From Parcubacteria group bacterium GW2011_GWB1_42_6 (GTDB taxonomy: Bacteria > Patescibacteriota > Minisyncoccia > Portnoybacterales > GWB1-42-6): a DNA stretch of 8,114 nt. Below are positions 1-6,512 of this stretch, in pieces. Every line of letters begins with the position of its first letter. Positions within the stretch are counted from its first letter, which is position 1. A program made the translations under genes and the position numbers. The DNA lies in assembly GCA_000997475.1 (NCBI GenBank), contig LCEC01000024.1, positions 1 to 8,114 on the forward strand, read 5' to 3'. The notes below the pieces were generated by a model. That model was not told where the DNA came from. It was given only the letters and a program-made list of their open reading frames with translations, and did no database searches.

Positions 1-48
1 GAAAAACAAGGAAGGAACATCAATCAACTAAGACTCTTCGAACTTTGA
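1..48 (+). CDS. Possible C-terminal tail of an upstream gene (partial), ending in a clamp-binding-like motif
   Basis: Frame 1 is open from the window edge to a TGA at 46-48 and encodes about 15 residues, EKQGRNINQLRLFEL. The segment QLRLF fits the pentapeptide QL(S/D)LF by which bacterial polymerases and repair proteins bind the beta sliding clamp; such motifs often sit near the C-terminus (DnaE, DinB/UmuC, MutS-type proteins). That is the main reason to prefer this frame. Frame 2 stops at about 31, and frame 3 runs to about 95 but would read through the perfect hairpin at 61-88. So little sequence is visible that the product cannot be named, and a chance open frame is possible. Confidence 0.35.
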   Translation, partial: EKQGRNINQLRLFEL

Positions 49-60
49 AGGGCAATTACG

Positions 61-88
61 CCCTGCGATGTCCGAAGGACTCGCAGGG
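61..88. repeat. Strong palindrome/hairpin
   Basis: CCCTGCGA at 61-68 pairs perfectly with TCGCAGGG at 81-88. Inside it GTCC (70-73) pairs with GGAC (77-80), leaving a GAA loop and one bulged T at 69, so 12 pairs close over three bases. It follows the possible upstream stop at 46-48, which suits a transcript-end structure. No run of T follows on the plus strand, so it is not a canonical intrinsic terminator. It could equally be one copy of a dispersed palindromic repeat. Confidence 0.75.
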
Positions 89-112
89 TGATTAACAAAT
101 TAAAAATTATAA

Positions 113-139
113 GCGCCGCGATTGGGAGATTGACGGCGC
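113..139 (+). repeat. GC-rich inverted repeat in the leader of the glycosyltransferase gene
   Basis: GCGCCG at 113-118 is the exact reverse complement of CGGCGC at 134-139, with a 15-nt loop. It ends 12 nt before the ATG at 152. The only purine-rich stretch nearby (gggag, 124-128) lies in the loop and is too far from the ATG to be a normal ribosome binding site. A 6-bp stem with a long loop may be chance; a role in start-site accessibility is speculative. Confidence 0.4.
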
Positions 140-151
140 CAGCAAAAATTC

Positions 152-898
152 ATGGAAAATCAGCCGTATTTGTCGGTGATAATACCATCATACAATGAAG
201 AAAAAACAATCAGCAAGACTTTGCTTTCCATTGGCGAATATCTAAAAAAGCAGGCATTTTCTTATCAAATTTTAGTGGTTTCCGACGGTTCAAAAGATAA
301 AACAAGCGAAATAGTCAACAGCTTTAAAAACACGATAGCCAATTTAGACCTGATTGACAATCAAGAAAATCATGGCAAGGGCTGGGTGACAAAACAGGGG
401 ATGCTTGAAGCCAAAGGGCAAATCAGACTTTTTATGGACGCGGACAATGCCACGACCGTTGATCATTTTGAAAGAATGAAACCTTATTTTGACAAAGGCG
501 CCGATGTGGTGATCGGCTCGCGCGAAGAACGGGATGCCAAGGGAGCGAAACAGGCGGTGCCCCAATCTTTTTTCAAAAGGATTTTGGGCGATGCCGGAAA
601 TATTTTAATTCAAATCTTTGCCGTTTGGGGAGTCTGGGACACTCAATGCGGTTTTAAGGCTTTTTCTCAAAAAGCGGCCGAAGATGTTTTTTCCAAAAGC
701 AAGATAGATCGCTGGGGATTTGATATCGAAGCCTTGGCCTTGGCTAAAAAACTGGGTTATAAAATCAATATTGTTCCGGTTTTCTGGATAAACAATCCCG
801 ATAGCAGAGTTAATTTAAAAGGATATCTCCGGACTTTCAAAGAATTATTTCAGGTTTGGTATTGGCTGATAACCGATAAATATGGAATCAAGAAATAA
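152..898 (+). CDS. GT2 glycosyltransferase, dolichyl/polyprenyl-phosphate sugar transferase type
   Basis: This 248-residue protein is a GT-A fold, family 2 glycosyltransferase of the DPM1/ALG5-like branch, which moves a sugar from a nucleotide donor (UDP-glucose or GDP-mannose in known members) to a polyprenyl phosphate at the membrane. Visible motifs are the N-terminal strand LSVIIPSYNEE (7-17), VVSDGSKDKT (42-51), the metal-binding DAD (96-98), GSR (122-124), DTQCGFK (163-169) and RWGFDIE (187-193). The last two are typical of this branch. There is no transmembrane segment at either end, unlike eukaryotic ALG5 or GtrB-type proteins, so it is probably peripheral; the acceptor is unknown. The ATG at 152 is the only start after an in-frame stop at 131-133, and there is no good Shine-Dalgarno. 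The GalT-like neighbour also handles activated sugars, but a shared pathway is only a guess. Confidence 0.88.
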   Translation: MENQPYLSVIIPSYNEEKTISKTLLSIGEYLKKQAFSYQILVVSDGSKDKTSEIVNSFKNTIANLDLIDNQENHGKGWVTKQGMLEAKGQIRLFMDADNATTVDHFERMKPYFDKGADVVIGSREERDAKGAKQAVPQSFFKRILGDAGNILIQIFAVWGVWDTQCGFKAFSQKAAEDVFSKSKIDRWGFDIEALALAKKLGYKINIVPVFWINNPDSRVNLKGYLRTFKELFQVWYWLITDKYGIKK

Positions 899-910
899 TT
901 TTATAATTTT

Positions 911-999
911 TAATTCTTAATTTTGTAAATAATTTTTAATCCTTAATTTTTAAACATTAAAAATCGGGATTTATTTAAAAATTACAAAATTAAAAATTA
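911..999. repeat. Long AT-rich imperfect palindrome filling a spacer
   Basis: The gap between the glycosyltransferase and GalT-like genes folds back on itself over most of its length. Positions 911-928 pair with 982-999 with one mismatch, including a perfect 12-mer (ttaattttgtaa, 917-928). Inside it AATTTTT (931-937) faces AAAAATT (977-983), AATCC (938-942) faces GGATT (967-971), and ATTTTTAA (946-953) faces TTAAAAAT (957-964) over a 3-nt loop. The arms overlap by two bases, so not every pair can form at once. Low-complexity AT sequence raises the chance background, but the nesting is regular. It might act in transcript ending or stability; no T-tailed terminator form is clear. Confidence 0.6.
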
Positions 1000-1008
1000 T
1001 TGAGCAGG

Positions 1009-2025
1009 ATGCCTGAAAATAATGCCGAACAAACCAAGCCTGCTTCGGAACTTCGGTTTGATCTGGTGAGCAAAGATTGGGTGGTGATTGCCACCGGCCG
1101 GGCAAAGCGGCCGGAAACTTTTGCCGAACAAAAAAGGCAAAAAGAAGAAACGCCGCAAGGGGATTGTTTTTTTTGTGATTTAAAAAATCAAAATCCGCCG
1201 GTTTTGGAATATAAAAATAAAGACGGAGAACGCGAAGTGGTTGTGATTCCGAATAAATATCCGGCCTTCAAGCATTCGGTGAATTTGCGCGAACGGGCAA
1301 TCGGCCCTTATTCTCTGATGGATGGATCCGGTTTTCACGAAGTGGTAATAACCCGCGATCATGAAAAATCGCTGGGTGAATTTTCGGTTAAACAAATTCG
1401 CCGGGTTATTGACGCTTACCACGAGAGATATTTGGAATTGTCTAAACAAAAGCATATAAATTATGTTTCAATTTTTCATAATCACGGCCGCGAAGCGGGT
1501 GCTTCGGTTTCTCACCCTCATTCTCAAATTATCGCTTTGCCGGTGATTGACCCTGATTTGCAAAGAAGTTTGAATGGTTCCAAAATGTTTTTTGAAAACA
1601 GGGGCGAATGCGTGCATTGCAAGATGCTGGAATGGGATTTGGAGGACAAGCAGAGATTGATTTACGAGAACAAAGAATTTGCTGTTTTGGCTCCGTTCGC
1701 TTCGCGGGTGGCTTTTGAAACCCGGATTTATCCCAAAGAGCACCATTCTTATTTTGAAAGAATAAATGACCAAGAAAAAGATTTGCTGGCCGATGCTTTT
1801 AAGCAAGCGCTGGGCCGAATTCACAAAGGTTTGAACGATCCGGCTTATAATTTTTTCTTGCACACGGCGCCTTCGGACGGCAAGGATTATTGCCATTATC
1901 ACTGGCATTTTGAAATTTTGCCCAAAACTTCCATCTGGGCCGGTTTTGAATTGGGCACCGGCATAGAAATCTCAACGGTTGAACCGGAAAAAGCGGCCGA
2001 ATATTTGAGAAATTTAGAAATTTGA
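1009..2025 (+). CDS. galT: Galactose-1-phosphate uridylyltransferase family protein (GalT-like)
   Basis: A 338-residue member of the GalT branch of the HIT superfamily, which exchanges UMP between UDP-glucose and a hexose 1-phosphate through a uridylylated histidine. The catalytic HPHSQ lies at 169-173, matching the His-Pro-His-x-Gln of E. coli GalT near 164-168. Two CxxC pairs (C53/C56 and C201/C204) suit the structural metal site. The C-terminal half has H285 and the H298-W-H300 cluster followed by FEILP. Length matches the family (about 350). I prefer the ATG at 1009; a TTG at 1000 in the same frame would add three residues inside the AT palindrome, and neither has a well-spaced ribosome binding site. 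No galK, galE or galM is nearby, so the true substrate may not be galactose 1-phosphate; related enzymes act on other hexose phosphates or use ADP-glucose. Confidence 0.88.
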   Translation: MPENNAEQTKPASELRFDLVSKDWVVIATGRAKRPETFAEQKRQKEETPQGDCFFCDLKNQNPPVLEYKNKDGEREVVVIPNKYPAFKHSVNLRERAIGPYSLMDGSGFHEVVITRDHEKSLGEFSVKQIRRVIDAYHERYLELSKQKHINYVSIFHNHGREAGASVSHPHSQIIALPVIDPDLQRSLNGSKMFFENRGECVHCKMLEWDLEDKQRLIYENKEFAVLAPFASRVAFETRIYPKEHHSYFERINDQEKDLLADAFKQALGRIHKGLNDPAYNFFLHTAPSDGKDYCHYHWHFEILPKTSIWAGFELGTGIEISTVEPEKAAEYLRNLEI

Positions 2026-2028
2026 AGT

Positions 2029-2057
2029 CATATTAACATTTGAATTCTGTTAATATG
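2029..2057. repeat. Perfect 10-bp inverted repeat upstream of the COG2426 gene
   Basis: CATATTAACA at 2029-2038 is the exact reverse complement of TGTTAATATG at 2048-2057, around a 9-nt loop. It starts 3 nt after the GalT-like stop codon and its right arm merges into the 8-bp repeats that end in the next start codon. It could be an operator or an RNA hairpin shared by the two genes; the sequence alone does not decide. Confidence 0.7.
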
Positions 2058-2074
2058 CTAATATGCTAATATGA
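2051..2074 (+). repeat. Three tandem 8-bp repeats (TAATATGC), the last containing the start codon
   Basis: TAATATGC at 2051-2058 and 2059-2066 is followed by TAATATGA at 2067-2074. Each copy contains an ATG (2055, 2063, 2071) and, because the unit is 8 bp, each ATG is in a different reading frame. Only the third opens the downstream gene; a TAA in its frame at 2059-2061 rules out an upstream start. There is no Shine-Dalgarno sequence. Confidence 0.7.
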
Positions 2075-2574
2075 TTTTGAATTTTTCATCACCCGAATTC
2101 ATAGTTTTTTGGACCAGCATGCTGCCGATTTCCGAATTAAGAGGAGCAATGCCTTTGGCTATAGTCTATTATCATCTTCCTTTCTGGACGGCTTTCTCAT
2201 TCTCCGTTTTGGGAAATATTCTGGCCGGAATTTTCGCTGTTGTTTTTCTGAATCTTCTTTCGGACTATTTAATGCATAAAAATTATTGGTTTAATCGTTT
2301 TTTCTCCTGGCTTTTTGCCAGAACCAGAACAAAGCACGGCCGGCATTTTGAAGTTTGGGGAAGATTGGCTTTAATTTTATTCGTGGCGATCCCTTTGCCC
2401 TTAACCGGCGCTTGGTCGGGAGCGGCGGCGGCTTTTGTTTTTGGAATTCCCCCGAAAGAAGCGGCTATTTCGATAATCGCAGGCGTCTTAATCTCCGGGT
2501 TGATTATGGGCGGCCTTGTTTTGGGTCTGATAAATATTCCTTTCGCGTCCTTTTCTTCTTTTTTGAAAGTTTAA
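2071..2574 (+). CDS. COG2426 integral membrane protein (annotated elsewhere as small multidrug export protein)
   Basis: A 167-residue polytopic membrane protein. Recognisable family signatures are SELRGAMP (21-28) and PLPLTGAWSG (108-117), both hallmarks of the COG2426 / Sm_multidrug_ex family. Hydrophobic stretches lie at about 8-34, 38-63, 98-124 and 131-155, with a basic, aromatic-rich loop at about 69-97 between the two pairs, giving a two-fold repeat-like layout. The multidrug-export name rests on weak evidence in the literature and the substrate is unknown. Start ATG 2071 is fixed by an in-frame stop 12 nt upstream. The stop lies 9 nt before tpiA, so it is probably cotranscribed with tpiA and pgk, although no functional link is evident. 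Confidence 0.85.
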   Translation: MILNFSSPEFIVFWTSMLPISELRGAMPLAIVYYHLPFWTAFSFSVLGNILAGIFAVVFLNLLSDYLMHKNYWFNRFFSWLFARTRTKHGRHFEVWGRLALILFVAIPLPLTGAWSGAAAAFVFGIPPKEAAISIIAGVLISGLIMGGLVLGLINIPFASFSSFLKV

Positions 2575-2583
2575 TAAAAAGTT

Positions 2584-3336
2584 ATGAAAAAAATTATCAT
2601 CGCCAATTGGAAAATGAATCCCGGAACACTGATTGAAGCAAAAGAACTTTTTGATTCTTTAAAAGAAATATCGCGTGAATTCAGAGAAACCGAAATCATT
2701 ATTTGCGCTCCTTTTGTGTGGTTGGAAAACTTTTCGTCCCAAGGCGGTTTGAAAAGGGGGCTGTCTTTGGGCGGTCAAAATTGCCATTGGGAATCCCACG
2801 GCGCCTTCACCGGCGAAATTTCCGCCTCCATGCTGGCTGATTTGAAAGCGGGGTACGTCATTATCGGGCATTCCGAACGCCGCCAATATCTGGGAGAAAA
2901 CGATTTAATCATTAATGCCAAAATCAAAGCGGCTCTGAAAGCCAAAATCAAACCGATTGTTTGCGTGGGAGAGAGGCAAAACGAGGAAATGCATCTGGTT
3001 GTCGAGGATCAGATTCGTTCGGCTTTAAATGGAATTCCGGCCGCGCAACTCAAAGAAATCGTCATTGCTTATGAACCGGTTTGGGCGATCGGGCCGGGAG
3101 ATCCTTGTTCTCCCGATAACGCTTTAAGCGCCAACCTTTTCATTAAAAAAGTTTTAACCAAGCTTTACAACCGAGCCGGCGCGGAAAAAACGGCGATTGT
3201 TTATGGCGGAAGCGTTGATCGGAAAAATGCGGCTGATTATTTGAGCCGCTCCCAAATGGCCGGACTTTTGATTGGCGGAGCGAGTTTGGACGCTCAAGAA
3301 TTCGGAGAAATAATAAAATCGGTCGGGAATATTTAA
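2584..3336 (+). CDS. tpiA: Triose-phosphate isomerase
   Basis: This 250-residue TIM-barrel enzyme interconverts dihydroxyacetone phosphate and glyceraldehyde 3-phosphate in the cytoplasm. All key parts are visible: ANWKMN at 7-12 with catalytic K10, GHSERR with H96, AYEPVWAIGPG with catalytic base E164, and the phosphate-binding YGGSV (207-211) and IGGASL near the C-terminus. Length equals the usual bacterial enzyme, so it should be full and active. It starts 9 nt after the membrane protein and ends 4 nt before pgk, which indicates cotranscription. The ATG at 2584 is preceded by an A-rich stretch rather than a clear ribosome binding site, and it places K10 as in the family. Confidence 0.98.
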   Translation: MKKIIIANWKMNPGTLIEAKELFDSLKEISREFRETEIIICAPFVWLENFSSQGGLKRGLSLGGQNCHWESHGAFTGEISASMLADLKAGYVIIGHSERRQYLGENDLIINAKIKAALKAKIKPIVCVGERQNEEMHLVVEDQIRSALNGIPAAQLKEIVIAYEPVWAIGPGDPCSPDNALSANLFIKKVLTKLYNRAGAEKTAIVYGGSVDRKNAADYLSRSQMAGLLIGGASLDAQEFGEIIKSVGNI

Positions 3337-3340
3337 AGCT

Positions 3341-4498
3341 ATGAAATTATTGAAAGATATCGATGTCGCGGGCAAAAAAACTCTTGTGCGGGTGGATTTC
3401 AACTTGACTTTGGAAGACGGAAAAATTCTGGATGATTTCAGGATCCGCGCCACTTTGCCCACAATCAAATATTTGATCGAAAATAAAGCCAAAGTTATTT
3501 TGATGTCCCATTTGGGCCGGCCCGAAGGAGAAAAAAAAGAAGAATTCAGCTTGAAGCCGGTTGCTCAAAAACTTTCAGAGATTCTGGGAAAAGAAGTAAA
3601 GTTTGTCCAGGATTGCGTGGGAGAAGAGGCGCAAAATGCCGCGGCTTCTCTGAATGAGGGCGAAATTCTGTTTTTGGAAAATCTGCGTTTCCATAAAGAG
3701 GAAGAAAAAAACGATGCCGAATTTGCCAAGCAATTGGCGAGTCTGGGAGAAATTTATATAAACGACGCTTTTGGCGTTTCCCATCGGGCGCATGCTTCGG
3801 TTAAAGCGATAACGAAAATCTTGCCATCGGTTGCCGGATTGTTATTGCAAAAGGAATTGGAAGTTTTGGGCAAGGTCAAAGATAATCCCGACCATCCTTT
3901 TGTGGCGGTTATCGGCGGATCGAAAATTTCAACCAAAATGGAATTGATAGAAAGTTTTATGGGCAAAGCCGATAGTATCATTTTGGGCGGAGCTTTGGCC
4001 AACACCGTTCTTTTGGCCAAAGGGATCGCGGTTGGAAAATCTATGGTTGAAGAGGATATTTTGCCGCGCGTCAAAGAAATGGACATAACAAACAACGCGG
4101 TCCATCTGCCGGTTGACGCGATTCTTTGCGTGGATAAAGAAGGAAAAGGCGCTTATGAAATCGGCCCGATAACCAGAACTCCGGATAACCAAATGATTTT
4201 GGATATCGGTCCGGACACGGAAAAATTATTTGCCAAAATTTTGGATGGCGCTAAAATGATTGTCTGGAACGGGCCGATGGGTTTGTTTGAAAAAGAACAT
4301 TTTGCCCACGGCACCAAGGCGATAGCCGAAGCGATCATTAAAGCGCGGGCTTTTTCGGTGGTGGGCGGAGGAGAAACGGTGGCTTTTCTGGAAGAATTGG
4401 GCATGATTGATAAATTCGATTTTGTTTCTACCGGCGGCGGAGCGATGATGGAATTTCTTTCCGGAAAATCTTTGCCGGGAGTGGAAGCGTTGAAATAG
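3341..4498 (+). CDS. pgk: Phosphoglycerate kinase
   Basis: This 385-residue cytoplasmic kinase converts 1,3-bisphosphoglycerate and ADP to 3-phosphoglycerate and ATP. Substrate-binding residues are visible in RVDFN (R17, D19, N21), SHLGRP (H57-P61), ENLRFH and NDAFGVSHRAHAS. Nucleotide-side motifs are GGSKISTK (K195, K199), GPMGLFE (311-317) and the glycine-rich GGGET (342-346), and it closes with the family's TGGGA...LPG ending. Length is normal. It follows tpiA by 4 nt, forming a lower-glycolysis pair; the gap (glyceraldehyde-3-phosphate dehydrogenase) gene that often joins this cluster is not in the window. No Shine-Dalgarno is evident, so translational coupling to tpiA is likely. Confidence 0.98.
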   Translation: MKLLKDIDVAGKKTLVRVDFNLTLEDGKILDDFRIRATLPTIKYLIENKAKVILMSHLGRPEGEKKEEFSLKPVAQKLSEILGKEVKFVQDCVGEEAQNAAASLNEGEILFLENLRFHKEEEKNDAEFAKQLASLGEIYINDAFGVSHRAHASVKAITKILPSVAGLLLQKELEVLGKVKDNPDHPFVAVIGGSKISTKMELIESFMGKADSIILGGALANTVLLAKGIAVGKSMVEEDILPRVKEMDITNNAVHLPVDAILCVDKEGKGAYEIGPITRTPDNQMILDIGPDTEKLFAKILDGAKMIVWNGPMGLFEKEHFAHGTKAIAEAIIKARAFSVVGGGETVAFLEELGMIDKFDFVSTGGGAMMEFLSGKSLPGVEALK

Positions 4499-4529
4499 CT
4501 TAGATTTTTTTATTTCTCTCTGCTTTGTC

Positions 4530-4679
4530 GCCTGTATTCTCCAAAATACCGCCTCGGCCGGTGAATTCAACAAATCTCCGGGCCTCGGCTAAGCGCTTCG
4601 ACTTGCCTTGGAAGGCTTAAATGGTATAAATTGCATTTATCTCGGGCAAGTCTCGCGATTTATTTTGGAGAACACAGGC
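4530..4679. other. 150-nt structured palindromic element between pgk and recJ
   Basis: The 241-nt gap 4499-4739 holds no plausible gene but is highly structured. CCTGTATTCTCCAAAATA (4531-4548) pairs with TATTTTGGAGAACACAGG (4661-4678) with one mismatch, and G4530-C4679 extends the stem to 19 positions. Inside are at least two branches: GGCCGG (4556-4561) with CCGGGCC (4578-4584, one bulged G), and GACTTGCC (4600-4607) with GGCAAGTC (4645-4652), the latter enclosing ATAAAT-TGC-ATTTAT (4626-4640). An 8-mer, gcctcggc, occurs at 4551 and 4582. The layout suits either a folded RNA or a small palindromic mobile repeat. TAGATTTT flanks it at 4501-4508 and 4689-4696 but does not abut the stem. I do not recognise a named RNA family. 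Confidence 0.6.
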
Positions 4680-4699
4680 TCCTTCGCGTAGATTTTATT

Positions 4700-4726
4700 T
4701 TTTCGTATTTTCGTATAATTTTCGTA
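4700..4726 (+). promoter_or_regulatory. TTTTCGTA repeats with a possible -10 box upstream of recJ
   Basis: TTTTCGTA occurs at 4700-4707, 4708-4715 and 4719-4726, followed by a degenerate copy (atttcgca). A consensus -10 hexamer, TATAAT, lies at 4714-4719, about 20 nt before the recJ ATG. The 17-nt-spaced position for a -35 box (4691-4696, gatttt) does not match TTGACA, so promoter assignment is tentative. Confidence 0.3.
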
Positions 4727-4739
4727 ATTTCGCAGGGAT

Positions 4740-6488
4740 ATGAAAAGCTGGAAACTAAAACCGAAAGCTCCCGAGAGCTTTTTAAAACAATTTCCGGAAA
4801 TTGAAGAAAAAATAGTCCAATTGCTCTACAATCGCGGCTTAGCCGATCAGCGCAAAATAGACGAATTCTTCAGTCCGGATTACGACCAGGATCTCCACGA
4901 TCCTTTTTTGATGGTGGATATGGAAAAGGGAGCGGAAAGAATTTTAGAAGCGATCAAGAAAAAAGAAAAGATCGTGATTTTTGGCGATTACGACGCGGAT
5001 GGAGTTTGCGGTTCGGTTATCTTAAAAACCGTTTTTGACGCTTTGGGTTCTCAAAATACTTCAGTCTATATTCCCAACAGGCTTGAAGAAGGATACGGAC
5101 TCAATTTGGAAGCGATAAAAAAAGTTTCCGATGAAAAGGCCGATCTTATAGTAACGATTGATTGCGGGGTCAGCGATGTGGAAGAAATAGAATTGGCCAA
5201 CTCTTTGGGGCTTGAAGTGATTGTTGCCGATCATCATCAGATCGGAAAAAAACTGCCTCGCGCTTTCGCGATAATCGATCCTTTTCAAAAAAAAGACAAA
5301 TATCCTTTTAAGCAACTGGCCGGAGCGGGTGTCGCTTTTAAATTGGCCCAAGGTTTAATAAAAAGATCAAACAAAGAAATTCGCCCGGGCTGGGAAAAAT
5401 GGCTTTTGGATTTGGTGGCTCTGGCCACGGTGGCCGATTGCATGCCGCTTATCGGTGAAAACAGGACTCTTGTGAGATACGGGCTCATAGTTCTGGCGCA
5501 AACTCAAAGGATCGGCTTGCAGGAATTAATGAAATCGGCGCGCTTAAGCCCGACTTTTCAGTTGGAAACTTTAAAAACCAATCTTGACGCGTATTCTTTG
5601 GGTTTCGTTTTGGCGCCGCGGCTTAACGCGGCCGGAAGAGTTGATCATGCCAATTTGTCTTTTGAGCTTTTAATGGAAACCGATCGGGTGAAAGCCGGCG
5701 TTTTGGTTGAGAGAATAAACGAGCACAACCGCCAACGGCAAAAAATCACCGAAAAAATGGTGGCCGAAATAGAGGAAAGATTGAAAAATTACGATTTCAG
5801 TTCAAACCGGCCTTTCGCGATTGTGGAGGAGAGCGCTCAATGGTCGCCGGCTTTAGTGGGATTGGCGGCCGGAAAAATTTCCGATCGTTTCCGCCGCCCT
5901 TCTTTTATTTTCACGAGCCGAGATGGAGTTTGCCGGGGATCGGCCAGAAGCATTCCCGCTTTTAACGTGGTGGATGCGATCGGAAAATGCTCGGATTTGG
6001 TTGATGAATTCGGAGGGCATCCGGGCGCGGCGGGGCTGACGATGGAATGCCAAAATCTTCCGATTTTTAAAGAGAGAATGAATGAAATAATCGCAAAAAG
6101 CGTCAAGGCGGAAGATTTAACGCCGGAACTTTCGATTGATTTGGAAATTCTGCCCGAAGAAATAAACTGGAGTTTATTTGAGGGATTGGAAAGATTCGAG
6201 CCGTTCGGACAAGCTAATCCCAAACCGGTTTTTTTGATGAAAAATTTAACCATCGCCGGTTTGCGGGTTCTGGGCAACGGCCAAAAACATCTTCGGTTGG
6301 ATTTGAAGCCGGAATCGCGAAACAAAAAAGTTTTCAAAGCGATTGGCTTTAATTTGGCCAAAAACAGCGGAGCGGATTTGAAAGTCGGCGATATTGTTGA
6401 TTTGGTTTTTGAACTAGTGGTGGATGAATGGAATGGGAACAGGGAATTGCAGATGAGGGTGGTGGATGTAAAAAAATCAGTTTATTAG
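4740..6488 (+). CDS. recJ: Single-stranded-DNA-specific exonuclease RecJ
   Basis: A 582-residue DHH/DHHA1 phosphoesterase that degrades single-stranded DNA 5' to 3' in recombination and mismatch or base-excision repair. The metal-binding motifs are all present: GDYDADG with D83, D85 and D87; D141 in TIDCGV; the name-giving D164-H165-H166; and D233 in ATVADCMPL. RLNAAGR links to the DHHA1 domain, whose GGHPGAAG signature is at 425-432. The remaining ~150 residues match the usual C-terminal OB-fold. Length is close to E. coli RecJ (577). Start ATG 4740 has AGGGA at 4734-4738, only 1 nt away and too close for a standard ribosome binding site. The last two codons and the TAG stop lie inside the left arm of the inverted repeat that brackets the next gene. 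Confidence 0.97.
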   Translation: MKSWKLKPKAPESFLKQFPEIEEKIVQLLYNRGLADQRKIDEFFSPDYDQDLHDPFLMVDMEKGAERILEAIKKKEKIVIFGDYDADGVCGSVILKTVFDALGSQNTSVYIPNRLEEGYGLNLEAIKKVSDEKADLIVTIDCGVSDVEEIELANSLGLEVIVADHHQIGKKLPRAFAIIDPFQKKDKYPFKQLAGAGVAFKLAQGLIKRSNKEIRPGWEKWLLDLVALATVADCMPLIGENRTLVRYGLIVLAQTQRIGLQELMKSARLSPTFQLETLKTNLDAYSLGFVLAPRLNAAGRVDHANLSFELLMETDRVKAGVLVERINEHNRQRQKITEKMVAEIEERLKNYDFSSNRPFAIVEESAQWSPALVGLAAGKISDRFRRPSFIFTSRDGVCRGSARSIPAFNVVDAIGKCSDLVDEFGGHPGAAGLTMECQNLPIFKERMNEIIAKSVKAEDLTPELSIDLEILPEEINWSLFEGLERFEPFGQANPKPVFLMKNLTIAGLRVLGNGQKHLRLDLKPESRNKKVFKAIGFNLAKNSGADLKVGDIVDLVFELVVDEWNGNRELQMRVVDVKKSVY

Positions 6489-6499
6489 TTGGTTAGTTT
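6479..6499 (+). repeat. Left arm of a perfect 21-bp inverted repeat bracketing the four-helix-bundle gene
   Basis: Positions 6479-6499 are the exact reverse complement of 6869-6889. The arm covers the last recJ codons and its stop (6486-6488). The 12-mer AGTTTATTAGTT within it (6479-6490) recurs at 6495-6506, so the region is also a 16-bp tandem repeat. It is dense in stop codons. Confidence 0.9.
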
Positions 6500-6512
6500 A
6501 TTAGTTAGGAAT

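Noticed and set aside
902..907. TATAAT as a -10 box after the glycosyltransferase stop
   Set aside because: There is no -35 partner at a suitable distance, and the sequence is low-complexity AT where TATAAT is expected by chance.
1000..1008. TTG start at 1000 for the GalT-like gene
   Set aside because: It adds three residues inside the AT palindrome with no ribosome binding site; ATG 1009 is simpler, though the choice is not certain.
2355..2636. Plus-strand 93-residue frame overlapping the COG2426 gene and tpiA
   Set aside because: It is an out-of-frame reading of two genes with clear family motifs and has no recognisable features of its own.
4485..4511. Intrinsic terminator after pgk: AAGC/GCTT stem and a run of seven T (4505-4511)
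   Set aside because: The stem is only 4 bp with a 9-nt loop, too weak to call; the larger element at 4530-4679 is the better structural candidate.
4501..4696. TAGATTTT direct repeats as target-site duplications of the 4530-4679 element
   Set aside because: They lie 21 and 9 nt away from the stem ends rather than abutting them, and T-rich 8-mers recur by chance.
5837..6361. 174-residue open frame on the minus strand inside recJ
   Set aside because: It is antisense to well-conserved RecJ sequence, has no family motifs, and reads as a compositional shadow of the plus-strand codons. The other minus-strand frames over galT, tpiA, pgk and recJ were rejected for the same reason.
6489..6512. TTG start at 6489 for the four-helix-bundle gene
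   Set aside because: It would begin immediately after the recJ stop inside the inverted repeat, and the extra residues do not resemble the family N-terminus; ATG 6513 fits.
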